Source: Sphingomonas swuensis (GTDB lineage: Bacteria > Pseudomonadota > Alphaproteobacteria > Sphingomonadales > Sphingomonadaceae). Taken from it: a DNA stretch of 64,000 bases. Where the stretch lies: the NCBI RefSeq assembly GCF_039538045.1, contig NZ_BAABBQ010000001.1, positions 580,001 through 644,000 on the forward strand, given 5' to 3'. Both the position numbers and the translations under genes were made by a program. This document shows, piece after piece, positions 11,996 to 21,481 of this stretch. The notes under the pieces were generated by a model. The model searched no databases, had not been told where the DNA came from, and saw nothing but the letters and a program-made list of their open reading frames with translations. Every line of letters starts with the position of its first letter. Position 1 is the first letter of the stretch.

Positions 11996-12692
11996 GATGC
12001 GGCTGCTGGGCCTCGCCACCCTGGTGCTGCTGACCGGCTGCCGGGCCGAGCCCGACGTCGCGGCCTTCCCCAAGGCGGGGCGCGACGCCGCGCCGATCGT
12101 GTCCGACGCCTATTCGACCGAGGACGTCCGCGACCGGGTCGGCGAGTTCGAGGCGGTGGTCGCGGCGGCGGGGGTCAAGCCGGGGATGTCGGTCGCCGAC
12201 ATCAGCGCGGGCGAGGGCTATTACACCGTCCGCCTGGCGCCGCTGGTCGGGGCCAAGGGGCGGGTGCTGGCGCAGGACATCGTGCCCGAGGTCCGCGACC
12301 GGCTGGCGCAGCGGGTACAGCGCGAGGGGCTCGACAATGTCGCGGTCCGGCTCGGCCTGCCCGACGATCCCAAGCTTCCGCCGGCCAGCCTCGACCGGAT
12401 CTTCCTGGTGCACATGTACCATGAGGTGACCGATCCCTATGCCTTCCTGTGGCACCTGACCGGCGGTCTCAAGGCAGGCGGCGAGGTGATCGTGGTCGAC
12501 GCCGACCGGCCGGTGAAGCGTCACGGGATCCCGCCGGCGCAGCTCAAGTGCGAGCTTGCCGGGGTCGGACTGACGCTCGACCGCTTCCAGCGGATGCCGG
12601 GCGGGGACAGCTATTTCGCGGCCTTCCGGGCGAGCGGGCCGCGGCCCGCGCCGGGCGCGATCAAGCCGTGCCGTGAGCCGGCGGCGCCATGA
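11985..12692 (+). CDS. Lipoprotein-like class I SAM-dependent methyltransferase
   Basis: 235 residues. The N-terminus MRLLGLATLVLLTGC is a textbook lipoprotein signal with lipobox LTGC. After it comes a Rossmann methyltransferase core with motif I VADISAGEGYYTVRLAPLVG, motif II VLAQDIVP and LDRIFLVHMYHEVTDP. Proteins of this kind (exported predicted methyltransferases) are annotated in alphaproteobacteria, but no substrate is known and SAM is not expected outside the cytoplasm. The start overlaps the prfB end by 11 bases; ATG 11997 is an alternative start just past the prfB stop. The stop overlaps the next gene (ATGA). Confidence 0.82.
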   Translation: MSTRMRLLGLATLVLLTGCRAEPDVAAFPKAGRDAAPIVSDAYSTEDVRDRVGEFEAVVAAAGVKPGMSVADISAGEGYYTVRLAPLVGAKGRVLAQDIVPEVRDRLAQRVQREGLDNVAVRLGLPDDPKLPPASLDRIFLVHMYHEVTDPYAFLWHLTGGLKAGGEVIVVDADRPVKRHGIPPAQLKCELAGVGLTLDRFQRMPGGDSYFAAFRASGPRPAPGAIKPCREPAAP

Positions 12693-13024
12693 CCCTCCCG
12701 TTCGACGACTTCCTCAAGGTCGAGATCCGCGCGGGGACGGTGATCGCGGCCGAGCCCTTTCCGGAGGCGCGCAAGCCGGCGATCAAGCTGACCATCGACT
12801 TCGGACCCGAGCTCGGAGTGAAGCGGAGCTCGGCTCAGATCACCGCGCTGTACGAGCCGGCCGAGCTCATCGGGCGGCAGGTGATGGCGGTGACCAACTT
12901 CGCGCCGCGCCAGATCGGGCCGTTCATGAGCGAGGTGCTGGTGCTTGGCGCGAGCGACGGGGAAGGGCGGATCAGCCTGCTCGCTCCCGACCATGAGGTG
13001 CCCGACGGAAGCCGGATGCACTGA
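12689..13024 (+). CDS. csaA: CsaA-like tRNA-binding domain protein
   Basis: 111 residues forming a single OB-fold tRNA-binding domain of the CsaA type (FDDFLKVEIRAGTVIAAEPFPEARKPAIKL through LAPDHEVPDGSRMH), the length typical of the family. CsaA dimers bind tRNA and have been described as secretion chaperones in Bacillus; the role in proteobacteria is unclear. It overlaps the methyltransferase stop by ATGA and is the last gene of the prfB run. Confidence 0.9.
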   Translation: MTLPFDDFLKVEIRAGTVIAAEPFPEARKPAIKLTIDFGPELGVKRSSAQITALYEPAELIGRQVMAVTNFAPRQIGPFMSEVLVLGASDGEGRISLLAPDHEVPDGSRMH

Positions 13025-13039
13025 CCCGGGCGCGCCGGG
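13025..13039. terminator. Small palindrome at the csaA / JAB-gene junction
   Basis: CCCGG-GCGCG-CCGGG fills exactly the 15 bases between the csaA stop and the stop of the convergent gene. It may act as a weak bidirectional terminator; there is no T-tract. Confidence 0.35.
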
Positions 13040-13435
13040 CTAGAGCAGTCCGAGGCGGCGGAAGCTGGTGCAGTCGGGGCCGGCGAAGACCAGATGATCG
13101 AGCAGGGTGAGGTCGATCGCCTCGGCGGCGATGGCGAGGCTGCGGGTGCAGACCTTGTCCGAACGCGAGGGCAGGGCGTTGCCGCCCGGATGGTTGTGGG
13201 CGAGGACCACGCCCGCGCTGTCGAGCCTGATGGCATCGCCGATGATCGAGCGGACCGGCATGTCGTCCTGGTCGAGGCTGCCGTCGTAGCTGGCGAGGTG
13301 GATGCAGCGCGCCTCCTCGTCGACATGGGCGACCCACAGCCGTTCGGACGACTGGCCGTGGAAGCAGGGGGCGAAGAAGGACCGGCTCGCCTCGACGCCG
13401 GTGAGTGCAACAGGAGATTCGGCACGCTGAAGCAT
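13040..13435 (-). CDS. JAB/MPN domain protein, RadC-like C-terminal domain only
   Basis: 131 residues. The JAMM metalloprotease-type motif H-x-H-x7-S-x2-D is intact: His80-Asn-His82-Pro-Gly-Gly, Ser90, Asp93. The fold matches the C-terminal half of RadC (VVLAHNHPGGNALPSRSDK, LLDHLVFAG), but the N-terminal helix-hairpin-helix region of standard RadC (~225 aa) is missing. The DNA-repair role once proposed for RadC is not well supported, so function is open. ATG 13435 is the only plausible start. Confidence 0.82.
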   Translation of the reverse strand: MLQRAESPVALTGVEASRSFFAPCFHGQSSERLWVAHVDEEARCIHLASYDGSLDQDDMPVRSIIGDAIRLDSAGVVLAHNHPGGNALPSRSDKVCTRSLAIAAEAIDLTLLDHLVFAGPDCTSFRRLGLL

Positions 13436-13598
13436 GAGGCATGGTTACCGTTCGCGGCCGGGCGATGCCTAGCGAAGTCGGGTCCGCTCTGATGCGATCG
13501 GCGGGGAGTTTGGTCGGTTTTGGAGCAAGATCGCTGGGCCCCGCTTTCGCAGGGGAACGGTCTCGCTTGGGACGATGGGAGCGGCTAGGCTGGCCCGC

Positions 13599-14393
13599 AT
13601 GCAGGCCTATCACGAGCTCATGGCGCGGATCCTCGACGAGGGGGTGCCGCAGGAGGACCGGACCGGGACGGGGACTCTGTCGCTGTTCGGGGCGCAGATG
13701 CGATTCGACCTTCGCGACGGCTTCCCGCTGGTCACCACCAAGAAGCTGCACCTGCGCTCGATCATCGTCGAGCTTCTGTGGTTCCTCAACGGCGACACCA
13801 ACGTCCGCTGGCTGCAGGAGCGCAAGGTCAGCATCTGGGACGAATGGGCCGACGAGAATGGCGACCTAGGGCCCGTCTACGGCAAGCAGTGGCGCGACTG
13901 GGAGAGTGCCGACGGGCGCCACATCGACCAGATCCGCGAACTGGTCGCGCTGATCCGCAAGGATCCGGCGAGCCGGCGGCAGATCGTCACCGCCTGGAAC
14001 CCCGGCGAGCTCGGTCGGATGGCGCTGGCGCCCTGCCACTGCCTGTTCCAGACCCAGGTCGCGGCGGGGCGGCTCAACCTCCAGCTCTACCAGCGGAGCG
14101 CCGACTTCTTCCTCGGGGTGCCGTTCAACATCGCTTCCTACGCACTGCTGACCCACATGCTGGCGCGCGAGTGCGGGCTCGAGCCGGGGGTGTTCGTGTG
14201 GACCGGCGGCGACGTCCACCTCTATTCCAACCATCTCGACCAGGCTCGGCTGCAGCTCGGCCGCGAGGTTCGGGCGCTGCCCAGGCTGACCATCCGCGAC
14301 CGCGGGCAGGACCTGTTCGGCTACGAGCTCGAGGACTTCGTCATCGAGGACTACGATCCCCATCCCCACATCGCCGCCCCGGTCGCGATCTGA
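13599..14393 (+). CDS. thyA: Thymidylate synthase
   Basis: 264 residues, the same length as E. coli ThyA and co-linear with it. It converts dUMP and methylene-THF to dTMP and DHF. The catalytic Cys146 lies in [65 protein letters not shown] and the C-terminal [12 protein letters not shown] are all present. The frame is open from 13575, but MQAYHELM at 13599 aligns with the family start. No folA follows in the window; a terminator hairpin comes directly after. Confidence 0.97.
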   Translation: MQAYHELMARILDEGVPQEDRTGTGTLSLFGAQMRFDLRDGFPLVTTKKLHLRSIIVELLWFLNGDTNVRWLQERKVSIWDEWADENGDLGPVYGKQWRDWESADGRHIDQIRELVALIRKDPASRRQIVTAWNPGELGRMALAPCHCLFQTQVAAGRLNLQLYQRSADFFLGVPFNIASYALLTHMLARECGLEPGVFVWTGGDVHLYSNHLDQARLQLGREVRALPRLTIRDRGQDLFGYELEDFVIEDYDPHPHIAAPVAI

Positions 14394-14963
14394 GGGGTCG
14401 CCCGGAGCGGGCGACCCGGCCGAAGTTACCCTTGTTACCCTGGTGAGCAGGTTCTCGTCGCTAACCGGCGGCGCGTCCTCGTCATTGTCGTTCGCGGCGG
14501 CCGCGGGCGGGAGCGTCGGGGCGGCGTCGCGGTCCTGTCGGTCGAGCCAGCGGAGGCGCTCGCCGACCGGCGCATAATTGGCGGGATCGCGGACCCGAAG
14601 CAGATACATGCCGAGCCGGTCATGGTGCTGGATCCGGGTCGCGACGACCTCGCCCTTGTAGACGATTGGCTGCTCGGTCCCGTGGATCGCGCGGTCGAAC
14701 AAGGTGTCGGCAAGGATCGCGGTGGTTTCGCGCAGAGCCTCGTCATAGGCGGCGCGGAAGGCGGGCGCACGAAGCCGCAGCTTGCGTGCGGAGTGGCGGG
14801 TCAGGCCGACCGCCTGCGCGGCATTGGTGACCGAACCATGCTCGGCGAGAAGGTCGAGGAAGCGAACCCGCCGCTCGGCGGTCCAGCCATCGGCGCGGTG
14901 GAGTTCGGGCGCCTCGGCGATGACGTCGGCGTAGGAAGGTTCGTCGCGATCGGGTGAGTCCAT
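13866..14963 (-). CDS. HTH / terminase-small-subunit-like protein, frame runs antisense through thyA
   Basis: The convincing part is 14394-14963 (~190 residues). It contains a helix-turn-helix-like block ([37 protein letters not shown]), then [33 protein letters not shown] and a polar tail with [10 protein letters not shown]. The style resembles small DNA-binding or phage terminase small-subunit-like proteins; function is unknown. There is no stop codon before thyA, so the frame continues to 13866, antisense to most of thyA. That segment looks like ordinary antisense readthrough of a GC-rich gene. A lost stop or a small frameshift near 14440 is more likely than a genuine 365-residue protein, since a neighbouring frame has TAA there. 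Confidence 0.5.
   Translation of the reverse strand: MDSPDRDEPSYADVIAEAPELHRADGWTAERRVRFLDLLAEHGSVTNAAQAVGLTRHSARKLRLRAPAFRAAYDEALRETTAILADTLFDRAIHGTEQPIVYKGEVVATRIQHHDRLGMYLLRVRDPANYAPVGERLRWLDRQDRDAAPTLPPAAAANDNDEDAPPVSDENLLTRVTRVTSAGSPAPGDPSDRDRGGDVGMGIVVLDDEVLELVAEQVLPAVADGQPGQRPNLAAELQPSLVEMVGIEVDVAAGPHEHPRLEPALARQHVGQQCVGSDVERHPEEEVGAPLVELEVEPPRRDLGLEQAVAGRQRHPTELAGVPGGDDLPPARRILADQRDQFADLVDVAPVGTLPVAPLLAVDGP
14395..14417 (+). terminator. Hairpin after thyA
   Basis: GGGTCGCCCG, loop GAG, CGGGCGACCC: a perfect 10-bp stem starting two bases after the thyA stop. No T-tract on either strand. The convergent open frame is translated through it. Confidence 0.5.
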
Positions 14964-15034
14964 CGCGAGGATAGAACAAACGAAGTCCTACTTATCAAGT
15001 AGGTACCGCGGGACGCCGCCTCGGGCGCGTGCGC

Positions 15035-16897
15035 TCAGTCGGCGGACTGGCGGAAGCGGCAGGTGAGTGACAGGCCATCGTCGCTCCACACGCGTGTGAC
15101 CTTGCCGTCGAGCTGACGGGTAAGGCGGTCGATGAGCTTCGAGCCAAAGCCGCCGTCCGAGGCCGGCGCCGCCGGGGCGACGGGGTCTCCGCAATGCTCG
15201 CGCCAGGACAGCGCGACATTGCCGTCCTCGATGGTCCAGTCGACTGCGAGCTTGCCCCCGGGACTTGCCAGCGCGCCATATTTGGAGGCGTTGGTGGTGA
15301 GTTCGTGGAGGATCATGCCGACCGACACGGCGGCGTTGGATGAAAGCAGCACTTCCGGACCGCCGATCGCGAGCGCGTCCGAGCGGCCGCCGAACGGTCC
15401 GAGCTCGGCCTCGACCAGCTCGCTTAAGGTGGCGGCCTGGGGTCCGCTTCGAAGCAGCCCATAGGTCTTTCCGAGCGACTCCAGTCGGCTCGAGAAGGCG
15501 GCTTCGAACTGGGCCGGGTCGGAATGGCTGCGAAGGGTCGCGCGGGCGAGCGCCTGGACGGTCGCGAGGGTGTTCTTGATCCGGTGGTGAAGCTCGGCGT
15601 TGAGCAGCTGGAGCTGATCGTCGGCGTCCTTGCGATCGGTGACGTCGCGCGAGATCGACAGGATGCGCTCGACCGTGCCGTCCTCGGCCGTGATCGGAGC
15701 GACGCTGACGTCCCACCATTTGGGCGTCCCGGCGGCGGTCGGGCAGGCGGCATCGAAGCGCGAGCGGCGGCCCGCCACCGCCTCGGACAGCGCATGTTCG
15801 AGCAGCGGCGCGGCTTCGGCCGGCCACAGGTCGACCCAGCGCTTGCCTCGGATCGCCTCGAAGTCAGCGATGTCCATCAGCAGCTGGCCGTTGCTGTTCA
15901 TGAAGCTGATCGTGCCGTCGGGTTCGATGACCTTGATGCAGTCGGGCGACGCGCCGAGCACCGAGACGAGGAACAGCCTGCTTTCGTTGAGGGCGAGATG
16001 CGCGAGCTTGGTCTCGGTGATGTCGCTGTCGATGCCGACCAGCCGGACCGGCTTGCCGTCCGCGTCCTGCACGACCTTGGCCTGGGTGAAGGTCCAGCGG
16101 ATGCTGCCATCCTCGCGGACCATCCGGAACTCGACCCGATAGTCGCTGCCGGTGGCGAGCGCCCTGTCGAGCGCGGCTCGGACCCGGGGCTTGTCCTCGT
16201 CATGGACGAGTGCCCAGAAGCTGTCGAAATCGCCGCCGAAGTCGGCGACGCCGGCGAGCACGCCGAGCTGCTGGTCCCAGGTCACCTGGTTGGTGACGAG
16301 GTCCCAATCCCAGCAGGCATTGCGGCCGGCGGCGAGGGCGAGTCGGAGGCGCTCGCCGTCGAGGCTGGCGCGGCGCTCGAGCTCGACCAGCTCGGTGACG
16401 TCGATGTTGATGCCGACGAGGCGCGCGGCGCTTCCGTCCTCGTTGCGGACGATCCGCCCGCGGTCCTCGATCCAGCGCCAGCCGCCGGGCCCGACGATGC
16501 GGAAGCGGTGGTCGACGTCGCCATGATGCTGGAGCGCGTGGTCGGCGATCGCCTGGACCGCGGGGCGGTCGGCGGGGTGGATGGCGGCGAGCCAGCGTCC
16601 GAGCGTCGGCTGCTCGTCGAGCGGGAAGCCGTAGAGCGCGAGGGTCGAGGGCGACCAGTCGAGGGTGCCGGTGGCGAAGTCGAAGGTATAGGCCGAGACC
16701 CGGCCCGCTTCCTCGGCGAGGTGGAGCCATTCCTCGGCGCGGTGCAGCCGCCGCTCGACCGCGTGGCGCTTCTCGATGTCGTCGAGAAGGACCTTGAGCA
16801 TCGCTCCGTCGGCCTCGCGCGCCTGCTCGGCACGGAGTTCGGCAAGCTCGGCCTCGAGTTCGGCGATACGGCTGGAGAGGGCAGGACTGCCGGTCAT
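15035..16897 (-). CDS. Multi-PAS sensor histidine kinase, HWE family
   Basis: 620 residues with no membrane segment, so a soluble sensor. A short N-terminal coiled coil (ELEAELAELRAEQAREADG) is followed by three PAS domains: ~60-180 (EEAGRVSAYTFDFATG... WRWIEDRGRIV... GINIDVTELVE), ~185-310, and ~315-410 (ESRLFLVSVLGASPDCIKV). The kinase core is the HWE/HisKA_2 type: phospho-acceptor His in AELHHRIKNTLATVQAL (~427), Asn in HELTTNASKYGAL, the diagnostic W-x-E in LSWREHCGD, and GGFGSKLIDRL. In alphaproteobacteria such kinases often feed the general stress response or light/redox pathways; no partner regulator is adjacent. A CGGAG site precedes ATG 16897. Confidence 0.92.
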   Translation of the reverse strand: MTGSPALSSRIAELEAELAELRAEQAREADGAMLKVLLDDIEKRHAVERRLHRAEEWLHLAEEAGRVSAYTFDFATGTLDWSPSTLALYGFPLDEQPTLGRWLAAIHPADRPAVQAIADHALQHHGDVDHRFRIVGPGGWRWIEDRGRIVRNEDGSAARLVGINIDVTELVELERRASLDGERLRLALAAGRNACWDWDLVTNQVTWDQQLGVLAGVADFGGDFDSFWALVHDEDKPRVRAALDRALATGSDYRVEFRMVREDGSIRWTFTQAKVVQDADGKPVRLVGIDSDITETKLAHLALNESRLFLVSVLGASPDCIKVIEPDGTISFMNSNGQLLMDIADFEAIRGKRWVDLWPAEAAPLLEHALSEAVAGRRSRFDAACPTAAGTPKWWDVSVAPITAEDGTVERILSISRDVTDRKDADDQLQLLNAELHHRIKNTLATVQALARATLRSHSDPAQFEAAFSSRLESLGKTYGLLRSGPQAATLSELVEAELGPFGGRSDALAIGGPEVLLSSNAAVSVGMILHELTTNASKYGALASPGGKLAVDWTIEDGNVALSWREHCGDPVAPAAPASDGGFGSKLIDRLTRQLDGKVTRVWSDDGLSLTCRFRQSAD

Positions 16898-16981
16898 CGG
16901 CTCCGCAATGTCACATTGAGTGACGATGCCGCAATTGTATCAAAGCCCGTAGTCAAGATGATCCCGGGCACGTGAACCAGC

Positions 16982-17278
16982 CTATTCGGCGGTGACTTCG
17001 CTCAGGTTGAGACGCTCGCGCATCTCCTTGCCCGGCTTGAAATAGGGGACCTTCTTGGCGTCCACCTCGACCTGTTCGCCGGTGCGGGGATTGCGCCCGG
17101 TACGGGCATCGCGGCGGCGGGTGGAGAAGGCGCCGAAGCCGCGGAGTTCGACCCGGCCGCCCTGGGCGAGCTGCTCGGTGATCTGGTCGAACAGGCTGGA
17201 CACCACCAGCTCGATGTCGCGCTGGGTGAGATCGGGAAAATCGTGGCAGAGCTTCTGCACCAGTTCCGACCGGATCAT
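16982..17278 (-). CDS. ihfB: Integration host factor subunit beta
   Basis: 98-residue DNA-bending protein of the HU/IHF family. Hallmarks are [51 protein letters not shown] (beta arms) and [17 protein letters not shown]. The frame is open back to 17461, but the alignable start is ATG 17278. Located directly downstream of rpsA on the same strand, the conserved rpsA-ihfB order of proteobacteria. Confidence 0.96.
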   Translation of the reverse strand: MIRSELVQKLCHDFPDLTQRDIELVVSSLFDQITEQLAQGGRVELRGFGAFSTRRRDARTGRNPRTGEQVEVDAKKVPYFKPGKEMRERLNLSEVTAE

Positions 17279-17387
17279 TGTCTCGTTCCCGCCCCTCTCG
17301 TTGGTCAACGGGCCCCCACCCGCGGGACACAAGCTGTCAGATGTGAGGTCCGACTGCAAGTGCCCGCGAAATGGGGGCTTTGCCGAC

Positions 17388-19094
17388 TTACTTCTTGTTG
17401 GCACGCTCCAGAGCGGCGCCGAGGATGTCGCCGAGCGACGCACCCGAGTCCGACGAACCATACTGCGCCACGGCCTGCTTCTCCTCGGCGATCTGCATCG
17501 CCTTGATCGAGAAGGTCGGCTTCTTGGAGCGGTCGGTGCCGGTCACCTGGGCGTCGAACTTCTGGCCGACCTGGAAGCGCTCCGGACGCTGCTCGTCGCG
17601 GTCGCGGCCGAGATCCGAGCGCTTGATGAAGCCGGTGGGCCCATCGTCGCCGACCTGAACGGTGAGACCACCGTCCATGACCTCGAGCACGGTCACGGTC
17701 TTGACCTCGCCCTTGCGAGCGCCGTCGCCCGGAGTCGCGCCGGTCGCGACACCGCCGCGCTCGAGCTGCTTCATGCCGAGGCTGATGCGCTCCTTCTCGG
17801 CGTCGACGTCGAGCACGACCGCCTGGACGGTCTCACCCTTGCGGTGAAGCGCAAGCGCTTCCTCGCCCGACACGCCCCAGGCGATGTCCGACATGTGGAC
17901 CATGCCGTCGACGTCGCCGTCGAGACCGATGAACAGGCCGAATTCGGTGGCGTTCTTGACTTCGCCCTCGACCTGGCTGCCGACCGGGTGCTTCTCGGCG
18001 AAGTCGCTCCACGGGTTGGTCTGGGCCTGCTTGAGGCCGAGGCTGATGCGGCGCTTCTCGCCGTCGACCTCGAGGACCTTGACGTCGACTTCCTGCGAAG
18101 TGCTGACGATCTTGCCCGGGTGGACGTTCTTCTTGGTCCAGCTCATCTCGGAGACGTGGACGAGGCCCTCGATGCCCGGCTCGAGCTCGACGAAAGCACC
18201 ATATTCGGTGATGTTCGTCACGCGGCCCTGGAACACGCCGCCGACCGGATACTTGGCCTGCGCGCCTTCCCACGGATCGCTCTCGAGCTGCTTCATGCCG
18301 AGGCTGATGCGCTGGGTCTCGCGGTTGATGCGGATGATCTGCACCTTCACGGTGGCGCCGATCTCGAGCACCTCCGAGGGGTGGTTGACGCGCTTGTAGC
18401 TGATGTCGGTGACGTGCAGCAGGCCGTCGATCCCGCCGAGGTCGACGAAGGCGCCGTAGTCGGTGATGTTCTTGACCACGCCCTCGATGATCTGGCCCTC
18501 GGCCAGGCTCTGGATGAGGCCCGAACGCTGCTCGGCGCGGGTTTCCTCGAGGATGGCGCGGCGCGACACGACGATGTTGCCGCGGCGGCGGTCCATCTTC
18601 AGCACCTGGAACGGCTGCGGCAGGTCCATCAGCGGCTGCACGTCGCGGACCGGGCGGATGTCGACCTGGCTGCCGGGGAGGAAGGCGACGGCGCCGCCGA
18701 GGTCGACGGTGAAGCCGCCCTTGACGCGGCCGAAGATCACGCCCTCGACGCGGTTGCCAGCGGCGAACTCACCCTCGAGCTTGTCCCAGGCGGCTTCGCG
18801 GCGGGCGCGGTCGCGGCTGAGCATCGCTTCGCCCTGCGAGTTCTCGACGCGGTCAACATAGACTTCGACCTGGTCGCCGACCTTGAGCTCGGCCTTCTGG
18901 CCGGGGGCGGCGAACTCGCGCAGGGGAACGCGGCCTTCGCTCTTGAGACCGACGTCGATGACCGCGAGGTCATTCTCGATGGCGGTGACGGTGCCCTGGA
19001 CGACGCGGCCCTCGAAGGCCTCGTTCTCGCCACCAAGGCTTTCGTTGAGGAGGGCCGCGAAATCGTCGCGGGTCGGCTGTGCGGCTGTCGCCAT
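17388..19094 (-). CDS. rpsA: 30S ribosomal protein S1
   Basis: 568 residues with six consecutive S1 RNA-binding domains, visible as repeats such as [53 protein letters not shown] and [27 protein letters not shown], each followed by an [13 protein letters not shown] ending. It brings mRNA to the ribosome and is essential. An upstream TTG at 19115 is in frame, but ATG 19094 ([19 protein letters not shown]) is the expected start. ihfB follows 109 bases downstream. Confidence 0.97.
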   Translation of the reverse strand: MATAAQPTRDDFAALLNESLGGENEAFEGRVVQGTVTAIENDLAVIDVGLKSEGRVPLREFAAPGQKAELKVGDQVEVYVDRVENSQGEAMLSRDRARREAAWDKLEGEFAAGNRVEGVIFGRVKGGFTVDLGGAVAFLPGSQVDIRPVRDVQPLMDLPQPFQVLKMDRRRGNIVVSRRAILEETRAEQRSGLIQSLAEGQIIEGVVKNITDYGAFVDLGGIDGLLHVTDISYKRVNHPSEVLEIGATVKVQIIRINRETQRISLGMKQLESDPWEGAQAKYPVGGVFQGRVTNITEYGAFVELEPGIEGLVHVSEMSWTKKNVHPGKIVSTSQEVDVKVLEVDGEKRRISLGLKQAQTNPWSDFAEKHPVGSQVEGEVKNATEFGLFIGLDGDVDGMVHMSDIAWGVSGEEALALHRKGETVQAVVLDVDAEKERISLGMKQLERGGVATGATPGDGARKGEVKTVTVLEVMDGGLTVQVGDDGPTGFIKRSDLGRDRDEQRPERFQVGQKFDAQVTGTDRSKKPTFSIKAMQIAEEKQAVAQYGSSDSGASLGDILGAALERANKK

Positions 19095-19362
19095 AGGAAA
19101 AGGGTCGTCCTTCAAAAGCTCGGTCGGTTTGCCGCCAGCCGCCCGGTTGGGGGCGGCTTTCCATCAGGCGGGCCTGGCAAGCGTTGGTTCGTTGTTCGCC
19201 GCGCCGACCTCATGCCGACGGACGAGCCGTTCCGGACGCGGGTGCGGCAAACCGACCGGACCGAGCGCCTGCCTCCCGAAGACGGGGGACGATGAGCAGC
19301 TGAGCGGACGGCTTCCCCGCGATTGCGCCCGGAAAGACGGCCGGCCCCTTAGCGCGAACGCC
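19095..19362 (-). promoter_or_regulatory. Intergenic leader upstream of rpsA
   Basis: 268 bases between sppA and rpsA with no credible ORF. It should contain the rpsA promoter and 5' leader. An AAGGA on the minus strand is 13 bases from ATG, a rather long spacing, as is common for rpsA. No distinct operator or terminator was recognised. Confidence 0.3.
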
Positions 19363-21225
19363 TCACGAGAGCAAGGCGAGGAGGGTGGCGAGCCAGCCCT
19401 GGCGGGGGGTCGGAGCCGAGGAGCGCGTCTCCGGGGTGCCGCAGGCGAGGCAGCGGGCCTGGATGGTCGGGCCCGAGAGCAGCAGCTCGGCCTCGCGCAG
19501 CGCCGCCAGCGCGACGAGGTCGGGCTGGGCGCGGAGCGACGCGAAGGGGTCGTCCTCGGAGGCCGAATCCTCGTCGTCGTCGCGGAGCAGCCCGGCGAGC
19601 TCGGCCTGCCAGCCCTTCTTGCGCTCGAGCCAGGTGATCCCGCGATTGTCCTCGTCGAGCCTGGCCAGTTCGGCCGCCTTGGCGATCGCCTCGTCCATCC
19701 CGCCGAACTGGTCGACGAGCCCGATCTGGCGCGCCTGGCCGCCCGACCAGACCCGTCCCTGGCCGATCGCGTCCACCTGCTGCGGGGTCTTGCGGCGGGC
19801 CTCGGCGACGATCCCGAGGAACTTGCCGTAGATGCTCTCGACCCCGAGCTGGACCAGTTGCCCGGCCTCGGGCGAGGGGCCCTTGAGAAGGTCGGGCTCG
19901 CCCGACAGCGGGGTGGTCTTGACCCCGTCGGCGGCGATCCCGAGCTTGCTGAGCGAACCCTGGAAGCTCGGAAGGATCCCGAACACGCCGATCGAGCCGG
20001 TGATGGTCGAGGGCTCGGCGAAGACATGCTGCGCCGCGGTCGAGACCCAATAGCCGCCGGACGCCGCGACATTGCCCATCGAGGCGACCACCGGGATATT
20101 CTTCTGGCGCGCCTGGAGCAGCGCCTGGCGGATCCGCTCCGAGGCGAGCGCCGAGCCGCCGGGCGAGTCGATCCGCACCACCAGCGCCTTGATCTTGCCG
20201 CCGCGGATGCCCTTCTCGATCGCCTCGGCGATGCTGTCGCCGCCCGCGGTGCCGAGCCCGGCGCGGCCGTCGACGATATTGCCGGCAACGGTGACGACGC
20301 CGATCGGGCCGCTCGTGTCCTGCTTGACCTCGGCGGCGATGTAGCGGTCGAGGCGGATCCGCTTGTAGCCGCCGCGAAGCTTGTCGTCGGCGCCGCCAAG
20401 CTCGGCGAGGCGGGCCTCGAAGGCGCGCTTCTCGCCGACCTTGTCGACCAGCTTCGCCTGGACCGCGGCGCGGGCGAAGTCGCCCCCGGCGGCCTGGACC
20501 AGCTGGACCGGACCGCGCAGCGCGGCCTCGACATTGGCCTGCGGACGCGCCCGGCGGACGTCGTCGCGCCAGGTCTCGAACAGCGAGCCGGCGAGCGCCT
20601 GCGCATTCTCGCGGGCCTCGGGGCTCATGTCTGAGCGGGTGAAGGGCTCGACCGCGCTCTTGAACTTGCCGACCTTGTAGACGTTCGCGGTGACCCCGAG
20701 CTTGTCGAGCAGCCCGGCGAAATAGAGGTTGTTGCCGCCGGGGCCCATCAGCTGGACGGTGCCCATCGGGTTGAGCCACACCTCGCCGGCATGGGCGGCG
20801 AGCTGATAGCCGTCGTCGCTGTAGCCGGTGGCGTAGGCGAGCACCGGCTTGCCCGCGCGCTTCAGCTCGCCGAGGCTGTCGCCGAGGTCGGCGATGACGG
20901 TCTGACCGGCGGAGAAGCCGTCGAGATCGAGCGCGACCGCCTTGACCCGCTCGTCGGTACGGGCGCGGAGCAGGGCGGCACGGACGTCGCGGAGCGCGAC
21001 CGGGCGCGGTCCCGCGCTTCCGCCGACCGCGGCGAAGCCTTCCTCGGCCGGCTGCTCGACGACTCCGCCCGACAGGTCGAGCATCAGCACGCCGTCGCTG
21101 ACGGTGGGGGCGGGACGGGCATTGAGCAGGGCATAGAGCCCGGCGAAGAACAGGATCATGAAGAGCAGGACGAGCGCGTCCTTGACCCCTACCAGCAGTC
21201 CCCAGATCGCCTTCGCCACGCGCAT
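19363..21225 (-). CDS. sppA: Signal peptide peptidase SppA, 67K long form
   Basis: 620 residues, the duplicated long SppA seen in E. coli. One N-terminal membrane anchor (ALVLLFMILFFAGLYALL, ~17-34) places the protease in the periplasm. The Ser/Lys dyad is visible: Lys189 in VGKFKSAVEPF and Ser389 in MGNVAASGGYW; RIDSPGGSALASERI is also conserved. It degrades leftover signal peptides. The C-terminal ~100 residues are unusual for the family: an acidic stretch (DDDEDSASEDD) then RCLACGTPETRS. The frame is open to 21456, but the anchor fixes the start at ATG 21225. Confidence 0.94.
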   Translation of the reverse strand: MRVAKAIWGLLVGVKDALVLLFMILFFAGLYALLNARPAPTVSDGVLMLDLSGGVVEQPAEEGFAAVGGSAGPRPVALRDVRAALLRARTDERVKAVALDLDGFSAGQTVIADLGDSLGELKRAGKPVLAYATGYSDDGYQLAAHAGEVWLNPMGTVQLMGPGGNNLYFAGLLDKLGVTANVYKVGKFKSAVEPFTRSDMSPEARENAQALAGSLFETWRDDVRRARPQANVEAALRGPVQLVQAAGGDFARAAVQAKLVDKVGEKRAFEARLAELGGADDKLRGGYKRIRLDRYIAAEVKQDTSGPIGVVTVAGNIVDGRAGLGTAGGDSIAEAIEKGIRGGKIKALVVRIDSPGGSALASERIRQALLQARQKNIPVVASMGNVAASGGYWVSTAAQHVFAEPSTITGSIGVFGILPSFQGSLSKLGIAADGVKTTPLSGEPDLLKGPSPEAGQLVQLGVESIYGKFLGIVAEARRKTPQQVDAIGQGRVWSGGQARQIGLVDQFGGMDEAIAKAAELARLDEDNRGITWLERKKGWQAELAGLLRDDDEDSASEDDPFASLRAQPDLVALAALREAELLLSGPTIQARCLACGTPETRSSAPTPRQGWLATLLALLS

Positions 21226-21481
21226 GCTTGTGTCCTTCGTTGTTGCCGGGGTTGATAGGGGAGGGGTGGGAAGAGGGGAAGCGGCGTTCGTCGAAGGGGC
21301 GGGGTGGCTCGATCGCGGGAGGGAGCTGGGGCTCCGGGCGGCTGGGCCCCGCCTCCGCCGGGACGACCTTCGTGGACCCCTTTCAATGCTCGGCAGTGCC
21401 TCGTGATTCCCCCTGCATTGCTGCGCGACGGGGAGGTGCTGGCGGGTTGCTCCCAATGCCGCCCATCCCTACCGCGCGGCG

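Noticed and set aside
15524..16975. 483-codon plus-strand frame opposite the HWE kinase
   Set aside because: Antisense shadow with repetitive Asp/Val/Gly/Glu composition and no motif; the kinase on the minus strand is complete.
17055..19295. 746-codon plus-strand frame opposite ihfB and rpsA
   Set aside because: Its apparent repeats (for example LHAEADAL...) mirror the S1-domain repeats on the other strand.
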